NCBI RefSeq assembly: GCF_000003605.2
Contig: NW_003146782.1
Location: 33,279-53,538 of the forward strand
Length of the DNA: 20,260 nt
Reading direction: 5' to 3'
Origin: Saccoglossus kowalevskii
Lineage: Eukaryota; Hemichordata; Enteropneusta; Harrimaniidae
A program made the position numbers and the translations under genes. How positions within the stretch are numbered: position 1 is the stretch's first letter; the number at the start of each line of letters is the position of its first letter. Positions 1 to 7,721 of the stretch are shown here, piece by piece. Under the pieces are notes generated by a model. It was not told where the DNA came from. It worked only from the letters and a program-made list of their open reading frames with translations, and searched no databases.

Positions 1-370
1 CCCCATCTATGTTGCGTAGTTTTGAAGACGTGGCTATCATAGAGTCTTCTACTTTCTGAATACGTTCGTTATGTTCTAACAACGATTGTTCCATTTTATT
101 TACCTTTGTCGATAAAGGCATTAACATACCAATAATAAAATTCAGCTTCTCGTCTAATGACATCGTGTTAAGATTTACTGCTTGCATCTCCTTCGCCTCT
201 CCCTCTTCGAGTAAACTCACTGTGACGCCATCTTGACACGTGTTTCCATCGCTTGAAATTTCACAGACAGGATGTTTCGGCAAATCTGTCGCTTCCCTAA
301 GAAGAGCTGCTCTAGTTTTTACACTGTTACCATTTACTATTATATTTATCACGTTCTGAGTATGAGGAGA
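1..370 (-). CDS. partial coiled-coil ORF, LINE ORF1-like
   Basis: Reading from 370 down to the window edge, one frame stays open for about 123 codons after a TGA at 373-371. The first ATG in frame is at 187-185, so the open part above it is either upstream coding sequence of a 5'-truncated copy or non-coding. The stretch after the ATG is rich in Leu, Met, Glu and Lys in a heptad-like pattern (for example MSLDEKLNFIIGMLMPLSTK, then a Glu/Gln/Asn-rich run). This resembles the coiled-coil part of ORF1 proteins of CR1/L2-type LINEs, which bind RNA as multimers. No RRM, zinc knuckle, endonuclease or RT is in view because the ORF leaves the window. A host coiled-coil protein is possible; the LINE call is an inference from composition and genomic setting. 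Confidence 0.45.
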
Positions 371-1542
371 TCAGTATCAACAACGAAATGACAGCAACAT
401 TTACTGAGCGATGTTCAGTTAGCAGTGACCAGCGGCATGTCAAAGGTCATTCACCCCACTCATTCTATTATATCAATAATATTATTGTCATATTTCATAT
501 TTTAATATAAAGGTTTTTTAAGTACCATATATTGTACCAAATATAAGGTTCTTGGAATTCAATGCTTATTAATTCAATTTAAATCATATTTTTGTTTTGT
601 AAAATATTTCATATTTTAATACCAACACATGTTCACAGTTTTCAAGAATACTACATTCTGTAATAAATTACCTGCAGTTGTTAAATTTGCTATAGCTTTG
701 TTCCAAAGGCAGGATGTCCCCTAGACCTGAGTGTTTGTATCAAGTGTTTTATTGTATAGCATTGTATTTGCAGTTTCGTCCACACCATGTACTTATGTGT
801 TGTAATGTTTTTACTGGATATTTTTTTTTTTGAGATTTGTGATGACTGGTTACTTTTATCCACTTATATCCATAATGCATGATCATCTATAATTAGAATA
901 AATGTATCATACTCGGGGGTTGACCATTTAAACGTGGAAGCATTAAAGATAAAATCAATTGCAAACGATAGCATGAAAATCAAATGCTAATTATTAGGTG
1001 ATGCTAAACAAGATGGCATAACTGCAACCAACCACAATGTAAACATCACTTTCCAACTCAAGCCTGGCTTTTTTAAAATCCACAAAATGATACTCAATTC
1101 TTGTGATATTGCTCAATTTTAAACGCTATACAATTGGTTTCCTTCCAGAGTATTATTATACTCAATACTAATTGATATTGATACAAAATTGTTGATGAGT
1201 CACAACTTAGAAAATATAAATCACATAAACTGCATCTTCCAAGGGCGAGTGAGAATGACACCTTCCAGATTTCAAATAGTTCAAGCCTTATAGTGCGTTT
1301 GTGCAAATATAATTTGGTTTCTTACAGAAATATGAAAAAAACATGGCGAGATCTCGTTTAAAGTTCTAGTTAAAGTTTTCAGGAATCACAATATAATGTT
1401 AATTAGTTGCAAATTAGTTCAATCAAAGCATTTGATTGTGTTTAGAAAAAGGTAATGCTAATGTGACACTACTTTGATACATAGAAATAAATATGAAATC
1501 AAAGTGTACACTGATTCTGGGAGACAAAATCCTTTTTTAGCT
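371..1542. other. non-coding AT-rich stretch
   Basis: No open frame with protein-like composition or paired splice signals was found on either strand. A minus-strand open frame at 1094-1306 has low-complexity hydrophobic composition and no recognisable motif, and was not accepted. A T10 run lies near 820-832. Nothing else stands out. Confidence 0.6.
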
Positions 1543-1571
1543 TAGCTGTCGACTTTGTCGAGCGGAGCTTA
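1543..1571 (+). repeat. terminal hairpin of the repeat
   Basis: TAGCTGTCGACTTTGTCGAG and the following CGGAGCTTA can fold with AGCT pairing AGCT at the base and TCGAC pairing GTCGA around a TTT loop. The element at 12269 starts with a comparable AGCTCC/GGAGCT hairpin. Confidence 0.55.
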
Positions 1572-1601
1572 TCGTATGAGTGTCAACTTTTCACATGTTT
1601 A

Positions 1602-2019
1602 ACTACTTCTTGTAAACTACAATTCTTATTGCTTTGATACTTGGTGTATATGTACCTTGGGCTAACATATCTTATATCTTTAATTCTCTAATTTTGATGA
1701 ATATTTTTGGTAAAAAGTGATGTTTTCGACTTCTTGGTGAAAACTGCAAGTCTGATTGCTTTGATATCATACATATAGGTACTACATATATACCTCTTTC
1801 AGATTTGTTCATTTCGTGATGATATCTTCAATTCTCTAATTTTGATCTTTGTCATTTTTGGTAAAAAGTGATATTTTCGATTTCTTGTTGAAAACTGCAA
1901 GCCCGATTGGTTTGATTCTATATATATATAGGTACCTCGTGTAGACTCTTCTCAGATATTTGCATTTTAATGATATATTTAGTTCTTTAATTGTATATAA
2001 TGTGCATTGCTAACAGCGG
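1602..2019 (+). repeat. three diverged tandem units of about 150 bp
   Basis: Landmarks recur at a spacing of about 140-150 bp: TTCTTG(G/T)TGAAAACTGCAAG at about 1731 and 1882 (first copy diverged at about 1607), followed by (T/C)TGATTGCTTTGAT, a TATATAGGTAC-like segment, then TTCTCTAATTTTGAT and TTTTTGGTAAAAAGTGAT at about 1685-1720 and 1832-1872. The third copy is the most diverged at its 3' end. Unit boundaries are approximate. Confidence 0.6.
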
Positions 2020-2045
2020 CGCTATCTCAGCCGAGATGCTGCTTG

Positions 2046-2834
2046 TCTATAATTTGAATGCTATGTTTTTTTGTAGATGCATGCACAGTACCTCTATGTG
2101 ATGCATGCACATGTAAATGTTAGTTACGCATAAAATATAGATATATTGCACACTGTATTATTCACATACAAGTTCAAATTCCATAATTTGTTGAAGTGAT
2201 TCCTCGTGACTTCTGGGTGCTGTAATGTCATTAAAGTACAGGGAATACTAGATATGGCCTTGTCTCTTGACTGCATTTATTTATACAAGTTTCACTAATT
2301 ACCAATATATGTTCTTATCTAACCAGGCTGCAGGAACTTTGGGTCATAAATTTCTCTTTAAGCTGTTGCGTAATAATAATCTAATTTCTGTGTGATTAAT
2401 TGCAGTCAATCATTGGCATATCCTATCAAATTAATATTTTGTCTTGGGGTAGCAGGTTAATAAATCTATCTGATTGGTGACTAGTAATACCCATAATTTG
2501 CAGCTCATGAACCTTGTTACAATGTAATTGATTTCATTCTTGTGTTAGTGCTTCTTGTATCAGCATAAATTAGAAATATTTCCCACCTCAAAGTTGTCAT
2601 TGCTCAATTGCTTCTTCTAATAACTCTTGGTAAGTATTATATGTATATATCCTGTTATATTTATTAAATGTTGTATATATATTATTATTGATTAGTATCA
2701 AACCTGTAGATTAATCTGCTATTTATATAGTATCAACTGTTTCTAAAGATTTAAACAAATAATTGCCGAGTGTCTTTATTCATAACCATAGATGAGATTG
2801 TCTTTTTTATTATGTTGATTTGCTCTTAGATATC
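2046..2834. other. non-coding stretch with an isolated strong donor site
   Basis: No protein-like open frame is evident. A consensus splice donor (TTG|GTAAGT) occurs at about 2630-2636, preceded by an acceptor-like TTGTATCAG at about 2555-2563. This could mark a short untranslated exon upstream of the exon-like pieces at 2835 and 3135, but nothing confirms that it is used. Confidence 0.35.
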
Positions 2835-2909
2835 ATGGGCAGAACTTCAAAATCTGTGACTAGGAACAGAAGACAAAATGTTGATAGGTGAAGGCGCCTG
2901 TCAAGGAGA
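2835..2909 (+). pseudogene. possible start exon, basic N-terminus with internal TGA
   Basis: An ATG at 2835 opens 25 codons that end exactly at a consensus donor, AGA|GTGAGT (GT at 2910-2911), in phase 0. The peptide is short and basic (MGRTSKSVTRNRRQNVDR, then a TGA at 2889, then RRLSRR), which would suit a nuclear localisation segment. The TGA could derive from TGG. A second, weaker donor (AG|GTGAAG, GT at 2888) would end the exon before the stop. The next candidate exon begins in phase 0 at 3135, so the two can be joined in frame. There is no homology evidence; membership in the OTU-PHD gene downstream is an inference from strand, proximity and the same kind of decay. Confidence 0.3.
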
Positions 2910-3134
2910 GTGAGTGATAACAGTTTTTATTATTTTTACCATTATATGTGACATTTCCAGTGTTAGTCCTCCAATTGCTGTAATCAACATTTGGTATTTT
3001 TTAGCAGTTTTTTGTTATTAATGAATGTGGCATAAATTTTACATGTCCACTTTACATGATGCAAATCACTGAAGTGTTGCAGAATACATGGGAGATTTAG
3101 TTCTAAATTGTTTCTCATGCATTTATTTTATTAG

Positions 3135-3219
3135 GTGAAGAATTGGGTTCAAAAGACCAATGCTAGAGTGTGCTTGATATTTCAGAGAACTGGTAGAAAG
3201 TGAGGGTTTTATTTTGAAG
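3135..3219 (+). pseudogene. possible exon with internal TGA
   Basis: It is bounded by an acceptor, TTTATTTTATTAG, ending at 3134 and a strong donor, GAAG|GTGAGT (GT at 3220). In phase 0 it reads VKNWVQKTNARVCLIFQRTG, then RK, a TGA at 3201, and GFYFE, ending in phase 1. This matches the phase of the candidate exon at 2835-2909. The only in-frame stop is a TGA, one base away from Trp. No family is recognised. It may be a non-coding exon or chance; the paired splice sites are the main support. Confidence 0.3.
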
Positions 3220-4229
3220 GTGAGTACTTACTTTACTTTGTTCTCAGTCCCTTTCAAACCAGCAGCCAGTTCATAATTAACCCCTAAAATATCAGATAAT
3301 ATAGTAGTAAAAAATGTATACCTAGTAATTATTTCATCGTCAAAATCCCAGTAAAATGTAAGAATCTTCAAAACATGCTTAAAAATGTTATGGTCTCTAT
3401 GTTCAAAATCTTAATTTTCCCCTCTAACTCATAAATGAACAAACAACATACAAACAATTAATGCACATGCTGTACAATACCTTTATACTTTCGTCAATAC
3501 ATTACAATGATGCAACGTATCTATGTTTTTGAGATGTGGTTGTCTCTATGGTTTACACCTTTATCTATTAGACATGATTTGTTTATCTTATTTGCTTAAA
3601 GTTTATGTTGGTCTTTACTTACACTAAATCTGAAAATTAAGGGAGTCATGGTAAAGTTTTTAAAATGCAGCAACACAGTAATTTATGGATTGTAAATGTT
3701 GAATACAATAAAATAATTAATACAGAATTAAAAAAGTCCGTTAACTATGCACAACTCTTAGATAATGACTGGCTAAGCCACTTTAAAATTGCCTTCCATT
3801 GACCCTTCAACTTTAAACTTCTACAATTTAAACCGCACATAATGCAAAGTTCATACTTCATTCACAATTTCAATGCAAAATGTTATAGTATGAGAGTAAT
3901 TAAAGACAAATGCGTGGCCAAAGCACGTTTCCCCAACTACCAAATATGCACTAATTACTTTATATTTTCATTTGCTTGTTATCATGATAAAATGTTAAAT
4001 ATAGTAAGTGTTATAATATTTATTTATTTTCATTCTATTAGACAGTAATTTAAATAATAAAATCTTTTCTTTTACTACCTCCCTGTTTTTGCATGTTGTT
4101 TACATTATATTGTGCAACACTTTTTTTTATCTAATGTATGTGTTTATTTATTATATTATATGTTTTCTTTCATTTCATACGTAAGAGACCATGCCGAATT
4201 CAGTTGCTCGGGGCTGTTAGCTCAATGAA
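3220..4229. other. AT-rich non-coding stretch, intron-like
   Basis: No frame with convincing coding character. A 68-codon plus-strand open frame at 3842-4048 is Phe/Ile/Tyr-rich in the way AT-rich non-coding DNA usually is, and has no motif. If the flanking exon-like pieces belong together, this is intron. Confidence 0.45.
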
Positions 4230-4409
4230 ATGAAATCTACTCAAGCGCCATCTCCATCAGAACAACCACCTTGTGTCAATCAATCATTTTCTAACAATTA
4301 ACGAAAGTATCAAAACAAAAGTGACAACAGGCAACACAAACAAAAAGTAAAAGGAAAAATATAAAAAACACAAGTTACAACCATGCAACAGATTAATCTG
4401 CTATTACAG
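4230..4409 (+). pseudogene. possible exon, hydrophilic, two internal TAA stops
   Basis: From an ATG at 4230 the frame runs 60 codons to a donor, CAG|GTATGA (GT at 4410), in phase 0. It is hydrophilic and Gln/Lys/Ser/Pro-rich: it begins MKSTQAPSPSEQPPCVNQSF, then continues with a basic Gln/Lys run and ends MQQINLLLQ. Two TAA stops interrupt it (4299-4301 and 4359-4361); the first could come from CAA. The composition looks like a low-complexity linker, not intronic noise. The next possible exon starts in phase 0 at 4694. No domain is recognised and no clear acceptor was found upstream. Confidence 0.3.
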
Positions 4410-4693
4410 GTATGATAGTACAACTACAAATTATTTATTAGTATAAATGTAAAATTAACTGAATAGTTTATTTAAATTTAAACTCTCACAGATGCATGCA
4501 ATAATCGTATTACATATATTGTTTTCATCATCTTCATTTATAATCATTTGTAAATAGAAAAATAAATTGAATATAATGGTTGAACACGTACTTTAAATAC
4601 TTGTTCCTTGATGTTTGTGAGTATTTTTAATATATACATATTTTATTTTATAAGAAAAAATGGATATTATAACTTTCTTTATTTAATTGGAAG

Positions 4694-4795
4694 AGGACAA
4701 GTTACAGGCTCTATTACAGACGCTTCTATTTATCTCGTGAAAAATCTGCTACTCAAAAAGATACTGTTTTATATATTAATGCTGACATGATTTAA
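4694..4795 (+). pseudogene. possible exon, basic Tyr/Arg-rich
   Basis: After an acceptor-like TTTCTTTATTTAATTGGAAG ending at 4693, phase 0 gives 33 codons (RTSYRLYYRRFYLSREKSAT followed by a short polar tail) before a TAA at 4793. The phase agrees with the end of the 4230-4409 piece. An overlapping open frame here (4608-4790) is hydrophobic and less protein-like. No domain is recognised; this is weak evidence from composition and phase only. Confidence 0.22.
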
Positions 4796-5143
4796 TCGTT
4801 GTTTAGCTTGTTTCAGATACAAAGAGCACCTCTTGGTTGAATGTTCTCAATAATTGGCTATCACAGTTGGCTACATAGCCAGTTATGAGACTTGGCACTA
4901 CCGGTGTATTTCCTATCAAAACATTGTTGTGTTTCTTGTCTGTGTAGGTGCGAGTGAAACAAATTCTACAAATTAGAATGATTTTGAAAATTTCACAAAT
5001 ATATTCACCACATTCGAAAAACTTTCATCTCGTATATAGTCTACAGTAAAAAAAAAACTATTCATCACATTGACAGTCTCTAACATTGTGTCGTGTGTCT
5101 GTATGCTACCAAATATAGCTCATTGTTGTCTTTATTTCAATAG
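4796..5143. other. non-coding, probable intron
   Basis: No coding signal. It ends in a usable pyrimidine-rich acceptor, TTGTCTTTATTTCAATAG, directly before the exon at 5144. Confidence 0.5.
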
Positions 5144-5307
5144 GATGAAAACCTTTCTTATTATGAAATATCATCTATCTTGGCTAAATCGACATATGAA
5201 GAAACTTTGGATATTGCCAGATCTTATTACCCTATAATACATGCCCATTTGCTAGAGTCAATAGCAAATGTCAATCCTGACTTTTCAAGAATTCCAGTTG
5301 ATGATAG
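5144..5307 (+). CDS. exon, helical segment upstream of OTU domain
   Basis: This is a clean exon: acceptor TTTCAATAG ending at 5143, 54 codons without a stop, and a donor, AG|GTAATG (GT at 5308), leaving phase 2. It starts DENLSYYEISSILAKSTYEE, continues with TLDIARSYYP and ends in NPDFSRIPVDD. The amphipathic, charged composition is typical of protein-coding sequence. The two leftover bases (AG) join the G at 5684 to make AGG, continuing straight into the OTU exon in frame, which is strong support for a real intron at 5308-5683. Confidence 0.65.
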
Positions 5308-5683
5308 GTAATGTTGTTATGCATCTGATCCTTATGACTTCTGAATTAAAACAAGACTTGCTTGTCATTTGAACAACTGGACATTAACATTTGTATACCG
5401 TAATGTCCCTGTTGTCAGTGTTTTCAGTGCAGTCAAGGCAGTTCTCTCTTTTGTGTTGATATGCTTTATATAATCTCATTCAGCATGTAATCTCACTTAG
5501 TTCACAATATGGATTATGTTATATTCACTGTAAAATCTTGTATGCTTATGTATATGACAATGGTGTGTTATATTTTAATGCTCCAGCATACCTTAAATGC
5601 AATTTTTGTTTTGATACATTGAGATCATTTAAGAATAACTACATAGTTTGTGAGATAATGTGGCTTTTATGTTTAGTACACAG
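5308..5683 (+). other. intron between the helical and OTU exons
   Basis: It is bounded by GT at 5308 and by TTTTATGTTTAGTACACAG at its 3' end. No coding signal of its own; an open frame starting at 5538 is just the read-through of this intron into the OTU exon. Confidence 0.55.
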
Positions 5684-5855
5684 GTATACAAGCCCCATAA
5701 TAAATTATAGCGTTGGCACAGCTTCTGGAGATGGAAACTATTTTTATAACAGTATCAGTATTCTGCTGTATGGCACAGAACGTTTATCTCAGTTGCTGCG
5801 TCTGTGCACTGGTTTATATGGAGTGCTTAATATTTCTATTTTGTGTAATATGCAG
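5684..5855 (+). CDS. exon with OTU Cys-loop, catalytic Cys replaced by Tyr
   Basis: In frame with the previous exon it reads RYTSPIINYSVGTASGDGN, then YFYNSISILLYGTERLSQLL, then RLCTG. The OTU family signature around the nucleophile is D-G-N-C-(L/F)-(F/Y)-N-(S/A)-(I/V)-S. Here the nucleophile codon is TAT (Tyr) where TGT would give Cys, so the protein as encoded would lack peptidase activity. The rest of the loop and the following helix are well kept. The exon end is uncertain: a weak donor (G|GTTTAT at 5812) with an acceptor at 5855 would give phase continuity to the next frame but an intron of only 44 nt. Otherwise the frame runs to a stop at about 5894 and a frameshift is needed. Confidence 0.65.
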
Positions 5856-6060
5856 AAGACATTGATAGTGTTGGAGAAGCATTGCATTTCTTAAAACCCA
5901 CATGCAGAGATTCGCTTATGCAAAAACTACATGGGTCTGTCTGCTTAGAACCAACCAATCAAGGTTGAATATCTAACATTTGCATTCAGAGAAGAAGCTC
6001 ATGCTGGATTACAAGATTCAACATACTCAGGTATGTGGCATCACACTGCTAAGGACTAAC
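5856..6060 (+). pseudogene. OTU middle region, frameshifted
   Basis: After AATATGCAG the frame EDIDSVGEALHFLKPTCRDS continues to a TGA at about 5965. A shift of frame at that point gives VEYLTFAFREEAHAGLQDST, then YSGMWHHTAKD and a TAA. The pattern of an E-A-rich helix followed by Y-S-G-M-W is what I expect between the Cys and His motifs of vertnin-like OTU domains. Inside this stretch, TACTCAG|GTATGT at 6030 is also a near-perfect splice donor, so the YSGMWH residues could be coding or intronic; the family pattern favours coding. The frame breaks make an intact product unlikely. Confidence 0.45.
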
Positions 6061-6208
6061 CACCATGTAGCAAATGTTTGTCTACTTAAATATACAGCTT
6101 GTGCGAATCAAATTTTATCAAATAATTGTATACAATAACTGTATTTTGATAGTGCATAGATGTGTTTTGTCTCTCCTTAATTAATTTCAATTTTTAGGTT
6201 TCTTACAG

Positions 6209-6441
6209 TTTATATTTCTTTCTTCAATGCTGCGGCAAACTAATTCAGCACTGCACAGTACCTGGATATAGACTTGTTTATAATGGAAAAGAAAAAGTTT
6301 GAACATGTAAGATAGAGGAAATGAAGAAGTGTGTGCCATTGAATGTAATGTGGATGAGTAAAGATGGCCATCCACCAAACCATATAGTGCCGTTACTACC
6401 ACCAAGTCCACGACAGTCTGTGCAAAAACAGATGGCTGTTG
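6209..6441 (+). CDS. exon with OTU His motif, one internal TGA
   Basis: The acceptor TTTCTTACAG ends at 6208 (another AG is at 6197) and a consensus donor, GTTG|GTAAGTG, starts at 6442. The frame contains CTVPGYRLVYNGKEKV, a TGA at 6300, then TCKIEEMKKCVPLNVMWMSK, DGHPPNHIVPLLPPSPRQSV and QKQMAV. The pattern V-x-x-M-W followed by P-N-H-x-V-P-L is the C-terminal part of OTU domains carrying the catalytic His, which is retained here. The single stop is one base from a Trp codon. The phase-1 end matches the PHD exon that follows. Confidence 0.6.
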
Positions 6442-6531
6442 GTAAGTGTGAAGAATGTTAGTCTAAATAAAATTTATATAATGGCATGTATTTTTGTTAT
6501 TTCTTGCAATTATCATTGTTGTTATTGACAG

Positions 6532-6710
6532 GTGCAGATCCAATAATAAAGACTGCAAATAATATCTGTTATGGCGAAATTTACAATATCTGCAAAGGAG
6601 ACGAATCAATGTTGCAATGCGAACATTGTTTGTCATGGTGGCACTATCGTTGTGCAGGCCTGCATCCCGATTCATTTCCCTGTGATGAGGACAAAAGATG
6701 TGAGATTTAT
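6532..6710 (+). CDS. exon with PHD zinc finger, first Cys replaced by Tyr
   Basis: It starts after GTTATTGACAG in phase with 6441 (G plus GT makes Gly). It reads through ICYGEIYNICKGDESMLQCE to HCLSWWHYRCAGL and DSFPCDEDKR. The order C-x(8)-C-E-H-C-x(5)-H-x-x-C is a PHD finger core with its Trp before the His. The usual first ligand of the leading C-x-x-C pair is TAC (Tyr) in YNIC; the upstream Cys in ICYGE could substitute. The exon end is ambiguous: a donor at 6700 (GAT|GTGAGA) or 6711 (TAT|GTGACA). The final C-x-x-C pair is probably on the next exon. Confidence 0.65.
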
Positions 6711-6866
6711 GTGACATTACCAATTACAAAATAAGTTACATTTTGTATAAATAATATTGAAAATTAAAAGCTAATTTTTTTTTAACAGTTTAGATTTGTA
6801 TTGTGAGTAAAAGCATTATAAATAGTTTATGAATGCAAAATGTTATGCTACTCATTTTGTTCACAG

Positions 6867-6989
6867 TATTGCAAAGTATACAACAGTGAATGATGATAAA
6901 CAGTTATTATCCCAAGTGGAAACTTCAAGTTTATACCTATTGAAGCAGGTTGTGAGATTAACTATTACCATTGTGCTGTGCCTATTTTA
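6867..6989 (+). pseudogene. exon remnant, end of PHD finger
   Basis: The acceptor TTTTGTTCACAG ends at 6866. Phase 0 begins YCKVYNSE and then meets TGA TGA TAA; this looks like the closing C-x-x-C of the PHD finger with the second Cys as Tyr (TAC). Another frame is open longer (IAKYTTVNDDKQLLSQVETS and on) until a TAG at 6988-6990. The two frames overlap, so a frameshift within the exon is likely. Support is the acceptor plus the position relative to the PHD core. Confidence 0.4.
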
Positions 6990-6990
6990 G

Positions 6991-7126
6991 TGAAAGTTGC
7001 ATCTTGTCCAGAACTTGTCCCATCTACCGTACTGGACCGTGTTAGCGCCCAGTGTCCTCAATTCAGAAAATCTTGCTTTTTTAGAGGAGTGGGCACTTAC
7101 CCGAGCACATTTAAGCATACTAATTA
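6991..7126 (+). pseudogene. exon remnant of unknown domain
   Basis: The acceptor CTGTGCCTATTTTAG ends at 6990. One frame reads VASCPELVPSTVLDRVSAQC, then PQFRKSCFFRGVGTYPSTFK and HTN before a TAA, a well-mixed composition that looks coding. A second frame (MHLVQNLSHLPYWTVLAPSV onward) is open to 7233 and passes a donor, GTG|GTATGT, near 7172. It is not clear which frame was used; the first is more protein-like. No domain recognised. Confidence 0.35.
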
Positions 7127-7241
7127 AATCATTGCATATTACAGCTTATAATTTATTCCTCCAAAATTTTGCGTGGTATGTTAGCATTTACAATGCTTGT
7201 TTTTCAGTTATTACTCCTATTTTTCTATTTTAGTTTTTTAG

Positions 7242-7371
7242 GTGACTATCACCGAACAAAAGCCAATGTTCTTCCTGTGAATATATGGCCATTCATTGAC
7301 CATGGTGAAAAAACAAGTAAACTTAAAGAAGATATCAGAAACGAGATTTGTATTATGCAAATTTGTAACAG
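7242..7371 (+). CDS. exon downstream of PHD region
   Basis: The acceptor TATTTTAGTTTTTTAG ends at 7241 and a donor, ACAG|GTTGTG, starts at 7372. The open frame is GDYHRTKANVLPVNIWPFID, then HGEKTSKLKEDIRNEICIMQ and ICN, ending in phase 2. The leftover AG joins the A at 7476 to give Arg. No stop, and composition is typical of a globular or helical region. Function unknown; it is assigned to the OTU-PHD gene by phase and order. Confidence 0.45.
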
Positions 7372-7475
7372 GTTGTGTATTATTGTTATATTCATTTAAA
7401 AGACCAAATTTAAAGAAATCTCAACAATAATTCAAAATGTGTAAATGAACATGTTTTGATGATATTGATATACAG

Positions 7476-7581
7476 AGAGCAGCAGCGCATGAAAATATTC
7501 TCCAGGCAGACAACAAAATACATAGTGAACGAAAACCAAAAATTGTTTTTATGTGCTCAAAACTATTTGAATCCACTGTAG
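7476..7581 (+). CDS. possible terminal exon
   Basis: After GATATTGATATACAG, phase continuity from 7371 gives REQQRMKIFSRQTTKYIVNE, NQKLFLCAQNYLNPL and a TAG at 7579-7581, which could be the natural end of the gene. An alternative frame of the same exon (RAAAHENILQADNKIHSERK and on) is also open for about 55 codons. Phase favours the first. No polyadenylation signal close downstream was obvious. Confidence 0.35.
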
Positions 7582-7721
7582 ATCTTACATTTTTAATATC
7601 ACTTGCCCTGATGAAAATTATGCTTGCCCCATTTTGCATAGAGTAACATGTTTGCTTCTTACATTATGTGAAGAAAACACACGATTAGGATTAATGGGAT
7701 ACATTATTTATTTCATACCAA

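Larger units (their letters stand above)
1543..2045 (+). repeat. hairpin-headed dispersed repeat with internal tandem units
   Basis: The element opens with an inverted pair of AGCT words enclosing TCGAC-TTT-GTCGA (1543-1571), carries three diverged tandem units, and appears to end near a GC-rich tail, GGCGCTATCTCAGCCGAGAT (about 2020-2045), which itself contains ATCTC/GAGAT. No protein is encoded. The layout (terminal hairpin, tandem core, GC-rich tail) fits a non-autonomous mobile element. Similar repeats beginning TAGCT...GGAGCTTA are remembered as abundant in bivalve genomes, but this was not checked. The outer ends are estimates, and no target-site duplication was identified. Confidence 0.55.
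5144..7581 (+). pseudogene. OTU-like plus PHD-finger multi-exon gene (vertnin-like), disrupted
   Basis: This spans a run of exons that together encode an OTU-fold protease-like domain followed by a PHD zinc finger. OTU proteases remove ubiquitin; PHD fingers bind histone tails. In invertebrate genomes OTU-like proteins of this type occur in many copies with transposon-like spread, and vertebrate vertnin is a relative I would compare first. Visible landmarks are VGTASGDGN (Cys-loop), YSGMWH, and PNHIVPLL (His motif), then the CKGDE...CEHC...HYRC finger. Intron phases match across 5307/5684 and 6441/6532, so this is not a processed retrocopy. The frame is broken by a TGA at 6300, a frameshift near 5960 and further downstream stops. 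The catalytic Cys and two PHD Cys positions are Tyr. It is either a pseudogene or a strongly diverged copy. Confidence 0.65.

Noticed and set aside
1094-1306. 70-codon minus-strand open frame
   Set aside because: Hydrophobic low-complexity translation without any recognisable domain or splice context.
3842-4048. 68-codon plus-strand open frame
   Set aside because: Phe/Ile/Tyr/Asn-rich composition typical of AT-rich non-coding DNA, no motif and no bounding splice sites.
6187-6723. minus-strand open frames opposite the OTU His and PHD exons
   Set aside because: They are shadows of the plus-strand exons, whose motifs (PNHIVPLL, CEHC...HYRC) and splice phases decide the strand.
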